From: Nymphaea colorata
Lineage: Eukaryota > Streptophyta > Magnoliopsida > Nymphaeales > Nymphaeaceae
Assembly: GCF_008831285.2 (NCBI RefSeq)
Contig: NC_045139.1
Coordinates: 16,288,354-16,352,353 of the forward strand
Direction of reading: 5' to 3'
DNA: 64,000 nt
Shown: piece by piece, positions 31,470-42,964 of the stretch
How the letters are laid out: each line of letters starts with the position of its first letter
Position numbering within the stretch: the stretch's first letter is position 1
Notes under the pieces: model-generated
What the model was told of the DNA's origin: nothing
What the model saw: the letters and a program-made list of their open reading frames with translations, nothing else
The model's database searches: none
Program-made: the position numbers and the translations under genes

Positions 31470-34279
31470 GCTTAGATGTGTTGGCATTTAGCAGAATTAA
31501 TGGTGCTCACGATCTCGAGTATGGAGTGCTGGTTTGTAAGGTAGTGAGGGCAGAGAATGATGGATGAGGATAAGCAGGCGATTAATATCATGGAATGATT
31601 CTTGGGGAGTCAAAAAATGCGGATTGGTGCGATACAGCAGGAGTCCTATTGTCTGAAAGCATGTGTCCGTTTCAAACTCACATGTTGATCATCTTAATTT
31701 TTGAGAAAAGATGGTAGTATTCATTTTACAACAGTGTCGAAATATCTACTGGTTCCTTTACATTAAGATCCTGGAGGAACGAAGAAAAAGGTTCGAGTGA
31801 TAAGGTGAAAGATCTATGTGAATATTCATCAATATGATTTAAATTATCTTGGACACGGTTCACATGCACATTGGGATTTTAATCTCTCTTGGAATCGTTT
31901 TTTAACCTAATTAACCTCTGGTTAAGCAAGAGCTAGGGGATGCCCATGCCCCTGAAAATTGAACCTCGTTTGTCCATTTGACAGCCGCCCCCAGTATTGA
32001 CAACTTCTTTTTCTTTTGTTGGGTTTTGTGGAATCAGATTTCTTGGGCTTCCAGACAACCAAACTCGGTCACCCTTTTCTTTTCTGTTTTTATTTTTTCT
32101 CCTCCTACTTTTTGACCGGACAAAAGAGCGCATTATATATACTGAAACTTGCAAATGAATGCATGTCCACTCAATTAAGTCATATGCATACAAGTATGGA
32201 AATGAGTATGAACATATATGCACGGATATGGTTACTTTAGAAGAAGTGAGTACGATGGTACGACAAGATATATACATGTACAGTATTCAATAGCTAGCAC
32301 AGGACAATGAAAGCAATATCTAAAATCAATAAGTGATATAAATATAAATTTTATATGTTAATAAATAATGACTAAAAAAGAATGAAAGCTGAAGTAAAAA
32401 ACGAAAGTTAAATTATGTAAAATTAAGTAGTTTGAATTAGTTTCGAGCTAAAAATTATATATGCTTGTCCAAGTAAGCATAAGCATGACTATACACCATT
32501 ACATGAACGAATACCCATGTAACTTAGACTGTTATTTTATCCTTTGCGGTTATAATTAGTTGTCAATATATACTATTGCTTCCCACTATTCCGATCAAAT
32601 ACGCTTAGATAAACTAGTAGAATAGGACTTGACTGGCGAGGCCCCTTCTCTACTGTTGCTAGTGATGGTCGACTCAAATTTGCATCATTTCAATTGAATC
32701 TTACAAATAAAATATGATTTAATCATGAAAGGATGCAGATCTACATCTGGATATGCAGTTTGAGTTTAAGTCGAGGATAAGATCCTGCAGAAAAATGGCC
32801 AACTTCACGTAAGAGCCCGTTTGATACGGGCGGAGAAGAGTATTTTCGTGCACATCTGATGGTCACAAAAGAAACTTAAAGGTACTTTTCTCTGAAAACA
32901 ATTCCCTGGAGAAAATTAATGAGAACAGAAAAAAGTCCCTCCCCTACATTTTTACCTGATTTTGATGTCACTGAAAATATCCCAAAATGCCGCTTTTGAA
33001 TGTTAATTTGGCAAATGGGACACTCAAATTGTTTCATGAATTTGTGTTAATCTATGCCTTAAATTCATTAACACCTAGCTTTAGTGTTTCATGAATTAGT
33101 TTCAATTTTTGAGATAAATTCATGAAACGCTCACACTATAAAGTATTAACGAAGGTTTATATCAAACTTCGATTTGATTGCACAACACTATTTAAAAACA
33201 AACAAAAATCCAATGAAACAATGAATTGTTGTCTGAAAAGCTCGCCATCGTCCTTCAGTTCCGTTTTTCCATCATTTTTGAATTAGATTTCACGAGTGAT
33301 TTTATTTTATTTATGTTATTTTTCTTGAAAGTTAATTAACCATATAAGATTGAATCATGAGGACGAAAATTGTTATGCGAATAGAAAAGTTATCTTTTTT
33401 TCCTGTCGAAATTAAATTTTAAGAGCTGGCGAAACTCAAAGGCCATTAACTTTAGAACTCTATGCATGGTAGAAATGAGTGTTAATATTATAAAAAGGTA
33501 TTGAGCGGCCAAATTGAAAGGCCTGCTGTAGCTCTAATAGTTCACGATAAATATCATAACACTAGTCATCTCTTTTTGGCTTTTGATCTTCTCTCTATTA
33601 TCAAATAAATAATAAATAAGGAACTGAGGAACAGCGAGCGAAGAAGAAAAAAAAGTAGTATCTTTGAAAGCATGGAAAGATTGCTAAAGAAAAGCTTCTT
33701 AATTAAATTATTGAAGACCATACTTCGGATCAGGTCCCCTCGCACGGTCCGGCTGATCGGTGGTGATTCAACTCTGGAGCTCTAACATAGATCTCGAATC
33801 CGAGATCAGATTCGCAAGTTTGATTCTAAAGCAGGGACAACTTCTTGATTATTCGAAATTCACTGCGTAATTGCCACCAAAGGAGACTACTAAGGGCTTA
33901 ATGACCAAGCAAAAACCAGCTCCCACCAGCTGGGCGTTCAATTCTCTTGGGATGTCCACCCATCAAATTCAGATTTCGCCTGACTATTGTGGCATGTAAT
34001 CATTTGGATCGTATTTAATTTGACCTGATAATCAAATTTAAGCTCCGGTATATAAATGTAGAATTATGGGAGAATTTTCATAAGCAACCAAAATTTGAAT
34101 GTAAGAAGAGAAACTAATGTAACTGCTTTATTTCCTTGATTGCAAACAGCTCTACTCTAAGCACACTATTCCTCTAATTTAATCTCCGAAACAAAGATGT
34201 AGAATCGTCTGAAATTCAAATGTAATCAGGTTTGAATAGGAAAACTAAATGTTGCTGGCGCTTCTCTTCTTCTTCTCCT
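31470..34279. other. intergenic between Kunitz cluster and alpha-galactosidases
   Basis: 32,140-32,480 carries repeat R4 and closes unit B. A GAGCCCGTTTGATACGGGCGG start near 32,813 resembles a MITE-type terminus. No gene seen before the stop codon of the first alpha-galactosidase. Confidence 0.45.
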
Positions 34280-37200
34280 TTACTGAGCAATGAGCACGTA
34301 CATCTTGCAGGCGTGAGAATCGACAGTGGCCGTCAATTCTCTTCTTACAGATGATCTGGTTGTATGCTGTCACAAACACAGAGAACCCCACAGTTCACGT
34401 CAGTCTACCATGACCATGTGTTTTTTCTTATTCAATTCAATCTATTGAGGGAAGCCATGAATGACGAAAGTTCATGACAAATCGAGCCGTGCATCCTTAC
34501 CAACCATACGTTCCGCACGTCAACTACAGCATCAGATTTTAGCCCAATGTCGTTCCACTTTGCAGTGATTGAAGACTTGAAGGAGCTCCTGTTCCAGAGC
34601 ACGACCGCCACTCTTCCTCCGCTTAATGGGCCTGCCCATACCTTCGATTTGCAAAAGAGTAAAAAGAAGTAAGAGCAACAAAAGATAACATGGGTACAAA
34701 TTTAAAGACCTTAATGTCTTCAACAATATCATATGCAAAGTTATGGTACCTCCAGATCATTGTGCGTCATCACTTTCTTCCCTTGTACTCCAAGCTTGTC
34801 TGTGACGTTAAGAAAAACAGAAATTCATATCAATCATCATTCAACCTCAGGCAAATATGCATGTCTTCACTGCTGCTGCTTATCAAAAGATAGAAGAATG
34901 TTTTACAGAGAAGCAAATAATAAATAATATCACTAAGCCCTTTCATAATACCTTGATTAATGGCGATTACCTCCTTGTTGCTTAGTAGTTCCAGTGTTTC
35001 GTTGTTCATTGACCGAAGATCACATCCTATCAGCAATGGAGCCTGCAAATGGGCGTTGAAGTTAAGAAAAGAGGTCGTTGACAACTTGGTGTACAAGAAG
35101 AATTATAAGACGGAGGTTAGCAGAGAACGTAGGGCTACCTTCATCAGAGCCCAGATGCTATAGTGTGAACGGTATTCCTCCAAAGTCATTCCACCGTTGC
35201 CAACTTCTAGCATGTCCGGATCTTAATCACAGTACAGCAAAACCACCATCATATTTAATCCACGTTATTGTCATGAAAACATAAGCAATCTTAGAGTTGA
35301 AAAGCTGAGATGAAATAAGTTTGAAACTGCAGCAATCATGACAGGAGACATGCTATTATTCACTGAGGAAATATTTTTATCACCCCCACCATTTAAATGC
35401 TTCTGCAGTAACCCACACCGCAAATATTACAGATTGGTTGCACAATTATTAGTTCATAGTTTCAACAATATTATAGAATGGCAGTTAGTGGCCCCCTAAA
35501 CCAATCTCGAGTCTGCTAATTCGATGATTAGAAGGGACAGTGTCCTTAATCTCTTCAGTATATCCTTGAGGCTGCCATGGATTTGACAGCCCTCTCCCTT
35601 TCTCTCTCCAGTATTAAGAAAAAAACAAAGCAAGGGTGAAGATTTCAAGAAGTTACCATTCCAGGCACCTGGGCGAGCATACGCTGCCCACTTGTTATTT
35701 TGATCGGCCAGAGTGATGACACTGAAACATAAAAACATAATATGGGATCAATGAAGTTACAGGCATCAGATGTTTCAAAGATGAATGTGGGCTATCAGCA
35801 GACCCGTGCAGCTAAAACTCAATATCACTTTAGCAGTCTATCCACACCTAGCTTCAGTGTAGCTTGTTGCTAATCATGTGCTGCAATAGTGCCATATCTT
35901 ACTCAATTTACTTAGAACAGCTAAGTGTATATACGAGTGACAGGAAGAAGCACAATTTATGAACAAAGTTCCTGATTTACACATGGAAAACCAAGGATCT
36001 TACCTATTCCAGGAATCAGTGATGTCATTGGTTGTTCTCCAGCTATTTCCTATTGCCGGAGCCCAAGTGGCTGGGTCCTCTTGTCCCCTGCATCCATGCT
36101 TATGAAATAGTCAAAATCTAGACCTTGGGATTTCTGAAAGTTCCTACTAATTTTTGGCGCATTTAGAGAAATTTTTTGTACATTCACGGTAATGGTTGGA
36201 TACCATGAGAACATCCCAGATCAAGAAATGAGAAGAAATTCCATGGAAAATTTCAGCATTTTCAGTAAGTATGAACCAGTTCATGGGCTTATTCATGGCC
36301 ATATAACAGCAGGTAAGTGGCTGAGCTAGCTGTGGCTAATACTGGAGTTCTTTCGAATAAAAATATAGCATGGAAAGGAAGAGAAAAAATAATAAAATCT
36401 ATGCACCTCTCTTACCATTCACAAAGAGAGAAAAATATTGGTCTCCCACTACGTAGAAGAGCATTGCTCATCTTTTTGTACCTGTCATTCATCAAAGCCT
36501 TATTTTTCCCATGCAGATGGATTTAACAGCATAAGCAAAACTCTTGAGCATTATATTCAAGAAAGGAAAAGCACTTGCCTTTGCTTGATGTCGACTCCCT
36601 CATTGTTGCAATTATCATATTTCAAGTAATCAATGCCCTGCAGAAGACCATGATGAAGAATGTGTATCACTTCTAAAATGATATCATGGGCAAATGGCAG
36701 TTAAGATCTAAGTAATTTCTACCTCTGCTCGGAAGGTATAGCTACTAAAAATTCCACAAAAAGGAACAGTAACGTTTGGGCCGCTTAGAAGACATTAGTG
36801 AATACAGAGGTTTTGCAGTATCCTCTCAATTTTTTTGGTTGAGAAACACGAGAAAACTGTCCTTATAGGCGAAATGGTAAAAAAACAGAGCTCTAAATCT
36901 ACCTTCCATTCAATTGGTCGACTACAGAGGTGCCAATCATAAATCCTGCAACTGCAGTGCTTGATACCATTTATTGTTCCGTTGCCAATGGTGTTCACAG
37001 TTCATTTTGGTCAGAGTTCAGAAACTAAATTGACAGCCCTTCCCGAACACTTGAAATTATCCATCACTCAGGATTCCAATTCGCACCATCCAAATTGGTC
37101 GTCAGAGTGACATAAGAACTCCACATCTGTGATTGGTGCATGCAACTGAATGATGGCACCAAGCCACATCCAGACATTAGATGACACAAAAATTTACTCG

Positions 37201-37753
37201 CTAGTTCTGAAAAAATCTACAGCTACGTAATAGAAAAGATCTCTACATCAGATATTGATACCATTCCATTGTTCTTGACTATGTAATAGAAAAAATCTCT
37301 AGATCAAATATTGATGAATCCATGGAGCAACGCAATGATGGCACCAAGCCAGGTCCTGTGATTTGCTAACACAGATCTACAGCTATTTTTGAAAATTAAT
37401 TGGTTGGTATGAATTGGTATTTGGCCCTTACCCAGGAAGCGAAGGTCTTAGCATCCTGATCTTCATGCCCAAGTGATCCAGGCATCGTCTTGCTGCAAGT
37501 CAGTGTCCTGCAGGGCAGTCAGAAACAGTCACATGCTTTGAACCTCTTATACCTGTTGTTTGTGAGTAATAAATCTTCAGAACTCTAAGAGATAAAGTCA
37601 TGGCATACCCTGCATCAGAGTAAATTCCAAGCTTGAGGCCTTTCGAGTGGACATAGTCTGCCAAGGCCTTGATGCCCGAAGGGAATGTGGAGTTTTTAGG
37701 CACCAGGTTGCCCTGCCGATTCAACCAGCAACACCCCGAGTTAACACTGAACG

Positions 37754-37792
<39 letters not shown>

Positions 37793-39896
37793 TTTTCAAA
37801 AAGCAGTAGACTGCTGAACCAAACTCAACAGACACTTTAAAATATTCCTGCCATAAATTGGATAACTTTTGTACCTGAGAGTCTCTCTGTTGCTCTGCCC
37901 AGCAATCATCTAAATCAATTGAAAAATACAGAAAAACATTCTTCAGTTACAGTGTTTGACCAAGAAATTTGTTTTGAATGAAAAGAAAGAGCACGCACCC
38001 AAGTTTATGTACTTGTACCCAACTTCGGATAGCCCCGTGTGCACCATTGCATCCGCTGCCACATGAATCCATAGAAAATAATCACTTAGTTGTTAAATTA
38101 GGCAGTAAACTATGCTCTAGAGTACAATGATCCGTTCGCATCTGGGTAGGGAGTTAGATTGTTCCGATTCAGATGAAATCAGTAAATTAGTGAACATTTT
38201 TCTTATTAATATCTAGATTGGATATATATTGAGAAGTCGGATTTTTTTTTAATTGTAGGGTTGCGGCAATGAACACTTGATTACCTGTTTGCCGAATGAG
38301 GTCCTCGTTGATGCCGCAATAGAAATGGTTCCAGCTGTTCCACCTGTACACCGGAGAACGAGCAGAGTGCAATTGTAAGGATTTGTTTGGCAAACTGTTC
38401 GATTTGCCAAATGAGTCATAAGGATCACCAACGTTTTAAATCTAACACGATTCACGATTTCGAAATTTCTAAACAAAATTTATGCGAATAAAAAATTTCT
38501 CAAGTTTAAGATTTTGAAATTTCATAACTTATATATACGTGTATTTATTTTGTTCATGCATCCCGATTATGTGAGGTTGAAAATTTTTCCCAATCTCGAA
38601 ATACCAACGTGGTCAGAAGCGACGACAAAATGGGAATGCAATTAAAAGGTCTGGAACAACTTCACAGTATGTCACCAATGCTACACAAGAGCAAGCAAGT
38701 AAAATAGTGCTAATACCGAGTGGGGTGCGTCTAATACCCAGCCATATTAGTGTCAAAAAGGAGCAGAGTTAAAGAACTTTTTGTTACAGCAATCAAACTA
38801 TTTTCAAAATTTTTTACGGTGGTTGAAATATATTTTTTCAACATTTGTATATATGTAAAACTATTTTTTTTTAATTTACATATAAATTTTTGAATTTTTT
38901 AAAGTTTAAAGGGAGCCAAGCCCCCTGCCGTAACATTTGGTGTTCCAAACCCGGATCATCTTAAAGAAGGTGGGGGGTGAACCTGGGCCCCCTCATGCTG
39001 TCTATACACTGGACTCAATATATTTTACAAAATGTAAATCCTGCACTTTCTCTTCGTAGTGTTAAAGTTGAAAGGAAAAGTGCTTTGGCTCTCACTTGGT
39101 AGGATATTTCTCCAGTTCACCGGACTGCAAGTTTGGAATGAGAACTCGAGTAGGCCACGGAAAATATTTCCTATCCAAAATTCAGTTATGAGTATTTTGG
39201 GTACGTATCCAGAAGTGTTCGGTGCATTCAGTTCAACTCAGTTCAGTCGTTAATACATCAAATTTATTCTATAAAAGCTTGAAGATTAGTATGAACTGCA
39301 CTGAAAACAAATGCTTAACGATAACTTAGACCGATCGGATCGTGGACGATGCAGTCCGATAGAATCACCAGCCAAATGTAAAAGCCAAAAGACATTATGC
39401 ACATGCCCACATGTGAAAAATCTCAATATGCATGACACCACTCTAACAAATATGGAATCCAAACCCCTTTCTACCTTTTACGTACTTTGGTGACAGCATA
39501 CCACTGTTTTTTTTTTTTTTTGTAATGCATTGTCATTGTGTCGGCACAAGAAACTGGACGACGGCCCATGAATTCCTCTCTCTCTCCCCGGCAAGCATCG
39601 AAATATTCACGCTATTTTAACAGTATACAATGTACATTGTACACTGATCGAGCACTGCAGGAACAGAGAGAGAAAAGAAAGAACAGAGAAGAAGTGAAGT
39701 GAGGTTGCTTGGGTTACCCCATCTGTGGAGTGAAGCCGAGGCCATTCTTCAGCAGGCTCCTTCTCTTCAAGTGGGAGGGCTTATGGGCATCTCTGGCTCT
39801 GGCAGCGGCGGCGGTGAAGGGCCACATTTGGAGGGGAAGGAGGAAAAGGAGGAGGAGGACCGTGGGGAGGTGGCCGGCGGCGGCGGAGAGACCCAT
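34280..39896 (-). CDS. AGAL: alpha-galactosidase (GH27), 15 exons, copy 1
   Basis: Complete gene, 1,236 coding bases, 411 aa. Exons in order: 39896-39718, 38343-38285, 38055-37999, 37909-37875, 37712-37609, 37507-37432, 36637-36579, 36481-36416, 36087-36004, 35721-35657, 35221-35139, 35042-34952, 34799-34750, 34641-34501, 34366-34280. All junctions keep frame; introns are GT-AG except intron 7, which is GC-AG. Exon 1 encodes a signal peptide and a basic [17 protein letters not shown] segment. GH27 motifs: [25 protein letters not shown] with nucleophile D178, WRTTND with acid/base D233, [21 protein letters not shown]-terminal beta-domain in exons 14-15. It removes terminal alpha-1,6-galactose from raffinose-family sugars and galactomannan; expected in apoplast or vacuole. 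TATAAATA at 39,987-39,994. The motif usually AGPGGWND reads ARPGAWND. Intron 4 carries a CT/GA microsatellite. Confidence 0.95.
36577..36578 (-). other. non-canonical GC splice donor, intron 7 of alpha-galactosidase copy 1
   Basis: Exon 7 ends CAAAG and the intron starts GCAAGTG. The nearest GT downstream would shift the frame into a stop in exon 8. The same GC donor is used in copy 2 (45,718-45,719). Confidence 0.8.
37757..37789. repeat. CT/GA microsatellite in intron 4
   Basis: About 32 bases of CT repeat inside intron 4 of alpha-galactosidase copy 1; copy 2 has no such repeat at the equivalent place. Confidence 0.9.
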
Positions 39897-39986
39897 TGGG
39901 CTCGAGAGAAAGGCTGAGGAGGTGGCCGTGGCGGTAGACGTTGGAGAGGAAAGAGGAAGCGCGATCCGAAACGGAAGAGGAGGAGG

Positions 39987-39994
39987 TATTTATA
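39987..39994 (-). promoter_or_regulatory. TATA box of alpha-galactosidase copy 1
   Basis: TATAAATA on the minus strand, about 95 bp upstream of the ATG at 39,896. Confidence 0.7.
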
Positions 39995-41580
39995 AGGTGA
40001 TTTGGATCTATCACTTGTTAGATGAGTCAAATGTGGGATTACAGGATAAACACAGCCCGTTTGTTAGATAAATTTCCCCAAACTGTTCTTCAAATTATAA
40101 TTGGTGCATGTATATCCAAATGTTGCACCATGATAATAGTATTTCTTTTAACTTCAATGATACCACAAACAAATTTTGGAGTGAGAGATCTGGTGAATCT
40201 GGTTTTATTGATTTCTCCTCTCGTCTCAAGACTTTTTAACCCAAAAAATATTTATTTTTACATTGATGTTTCAAGGTAATTTTTTATTTTTACATGAGTG
40301 CTCCTTTAAAAATTTAAAATTTTATAAATAGTTGCCTTTAGTCAAAGCTTTCGGGTTGGGCTCCATCCCTGATCTGCAGAACTCAAGCCTACAAGAGACC
40401 GTATTGGAAACTTAAAAACCCACATACAACATAGCTTGGTAACATAAAACAGACAAAAAAATAAAGAACATTCACACTAAGTCCCACGCGTTTGCAAGCT
40501 TAAGGAAAGGAGCAAAAGAGTTCTACAGTATCGAAGAGATGACTAGTTAGTAAGCATTGCAGTTTTGCAGCATAAAAAATGGAAGTTCACTACAAGCCGC
40601 ACTAAAAAGAGACAAATGTCTCACACGAAACTTGAACATTGCTTCAGTTGCCGTTTAATTCAAAAGGAGTTGGAAGATGAAATGCTGGAGATTTTGCTTC
40701 CACAGTCATTTCAAATGTTCGATCGTCGAGGAATAGTGGAGTGCATGCATGATAGACATTCAATTCATTGCGTTGTTGAAAGGAAGTAATGGAATCGAAC
40801 TTTTTTCACATGAAAAGACCAACTTCATTTCTTTTAAACAATGTTTTATACATATATAGTCGTGTGGGCAAGCCCCCATCAGAAAAAGGTTGCTGAAAGG
40901 AAGCGTCGACATCTTCTATTGTTGCCATTGTTCAACATTTTAAGCCAATTTATGCATGTTTGAACTGCCCGCCTATCTAATTAATTGAACTCCTGCCCTT
41001 TTACTTCAAGGCAAACACCTTATGAAGTGTTATGGCTGCTCGTGTGGGGGAATGGGAGGAAGGGTAGGGTGTTTGGCTCTTTACTAGGCAGTAACCTCTT
41101 TGTTTTCAAGGTAAACACAAACCACCAATCCTTTCTAAAAAAAATTATATGATGGTGTTGCTACTTGAATATCTAACTTGGAGGACATGATTATCAAAGT
41201 AGGTACTTTTGTCAAATTTTGATTCATTTCCCTATATCAATCTTTCCTTCTACTTGCTTCTCTTGATCTAAAATCTATATATCTCATCTAATCAAGAAGT
41301 ATAGCAACCTTATTGAAGCTTCAAGGGTCACAATATAGCTGATCGAACCGACTACCATGTAAATAGTATGTCGCCAGTTCAATTCCCATAGGTACTACTC
41401 CATTGAACTGCAAATGGTGGTGCCACAACCACTCATATCTCAAAGCATACCCTAAACGCGGGAGGAAGGGAATAGTGGGAGGTTTCGACTTTTCAGGTAT
41501 TAGGCATAGCATCGTTGTTGGAGACAAGATGTGGCAATAAAAATTAAGGCCAGAAGTCATCCACACATGGACTCTTTCAA
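39995..41580. other. intergenic, nothing firmly recognised
   Basis: No gene recognised. A CCAGTTCAATTCCCA stretch near 41,374 resembles a pol III B box but lacks a supporting tRNA fold. Confidence 0.4.
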
Positions 41581-41584
41581 CTTC

Positions 41585-41730
41585 CACCTTATACTAAACC
41601 CATTGGATACAAGTGGATTTACAAGATTAAGTACAAATTTGATGGATCTATTAAGAGGCATAAGACTTGGTTATAAAAGGCTGTGCTTAGGATGATTGCT
41701 CCCACGGCAAAAATTTAGTCACCATAACAG
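41585..41730 (+). mobile_element. Ty1/copia retrotransposon fragment (fossil)
   Basis: A short plus-strand segment translating as the N-terminal part of a copia reverse transcriptase (KPIGYKWIYKIK and following). Only about 145 bp is recognisable. No LTRs, integrase or RNase H part is seen nearby. It is a broken, old remnant. Confidence 0.6.
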
Positions 41731-42964
41731 TAAGTGGGTGTTCAATATTTTCACTCTCAGTTTGAGGAAAATACTAGAATGGGTGTTGATACGGCAGATG
41801 ACAAGGCTGGGTTGGTGGCTTTTGATAAAACAAATGGCAAGAGTCAGTCATTATATGTAGATTCTGAACCTCACATCAAGGATAAATACCTGTGTTTGCC
41901 CTGTGTTCTCTCTTACTTTACCTCAAATTGTCGGAGTTAAAAAGTGAATTATACTTTTGCTTTTTGATGATCTTTAAAGTAACGTCTCATGTCTCCCAAA
42001 ATTTAGGAAAACTTTAAAGAACACGTGCTAAAACGCGATGCCCAAAGAGTAGTAAATGGTTGATTTTTCTTTTCAAATTCCTCGTGGCCGAGGGCTAGAA
42101 TAGCTTCTGTTTGTGGCCCTTACCACCGTTGGGTCAGGCTCCCAAATGAGTCCAGTGATTTGTTTTTACAAAGTTTAGTAGGGACCTTGTGCATAAAGAA
42201 CTTAACATAAATTTTAAATGTTCAGAGGTCGGAATGAGAGTTAGCAGCTGCAAAAAAAGGATGACTGATATATTAGTCAAGGCATAATAGAGGCGTTACC
42301 GCAAGATACCAAAAGAAAGGGTGAAAGCATGTATCAAAGAACTTAACATAAATTTTAAATGTTCAGAGGATGGGATGAAAGTTAGCAGGCAGCCATTTCA
42401 AATTTTTGGAATATCAACTTTCTATGCTGCAAAAAAAGTTAAGGCATAACAGAGATGTTACTTCAAGATACCAAAAGAAACGGTGAAAGCATGGCACACT
42501 GGGAGATGAAAAAAAAAAAGTGAAGGCTTCGACAATCTTATTAAGTGGTAAGATGAAATACCCACCAGAAACCAACAGAAAAGGGATCCTACAGCCGTAG
42601 CATTCTTCCCTGTCCCTGCTATTCGATGCTATTCGATATAGAGGACATCCTTCCCCTCCTGAAGTCAAGTTGTGCATGTCCTTTTGAAAACGTAGTTTTG
42701 TCACAAACCCCGTTTCAATCATCACACGGCATTTTGCTTCCAAAATTGGTCTTCAAAGATATCAGCCAAACATGCCCTCAATTTGAACATTGCGTAGATT
42801 TGAATTAAAAAATAAGGAAACTGGCAACCTTTTTTTTCTTCCATTAACATGATTGGAAATAACCCTGAGTACATTTAGATTTTGTCTTGTTCCTGCTCTT
42901 TTACTGCCCAAGATGGGCAGACTTCTCGTTATTTGTTGGTGCTTCTCTATTCATCTCTTCTTCT
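41731..42964. other. intergenic with a duplicated phrase
   Basis: ACTTAACATAAATTTTAAATGTTCAGAGG occurs at about 42,200 and 42,341, each followed by TNGGAATGA/TGGGATGA...GTTAGCAG, and CAAGATACCAAAAGAAA also occurs twice. This indicates a local duplication of about 140 bp. No gene recognised. Confidence 0.45.

Larger units (their letters stand above)
26920..32480. repeat. tandem segmental duplication, unit B (about 5.5 kb)
   Basis: Right-hand copy of unit A. It retains functional-looking S and L genes. The offset to unit A is about 5,300 bp across the S gene and about 5,496 bp across the L gene, showing the net effect of intervening indels. Confidence 0.85.

Noticed and set aside
34501-34509. 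Alternative donor for exon 14 of alpha-galactosidase copy 1 at GTATG/GTTGGT
   Set aside because: It would change the conserved Trp after VRNV and break the match to copy 2; the donor TTG/GTAAGG keeps frame and consensus.
39699-40030. Several overlapping frames around exon 1 of alpha-galactosidase copy 1
   Set aside because: Proline/arginine/glutamate-rich readings in the wrong frames of a GC-rich exon; the true frame gives the signal peptide and GH27 start.
41340-41400. Possible tRNA gene near CCAGTTCAATTCCCA
   Set aside because: No acceptor-stem pairing or A-box at the right spacing could be found by eye.
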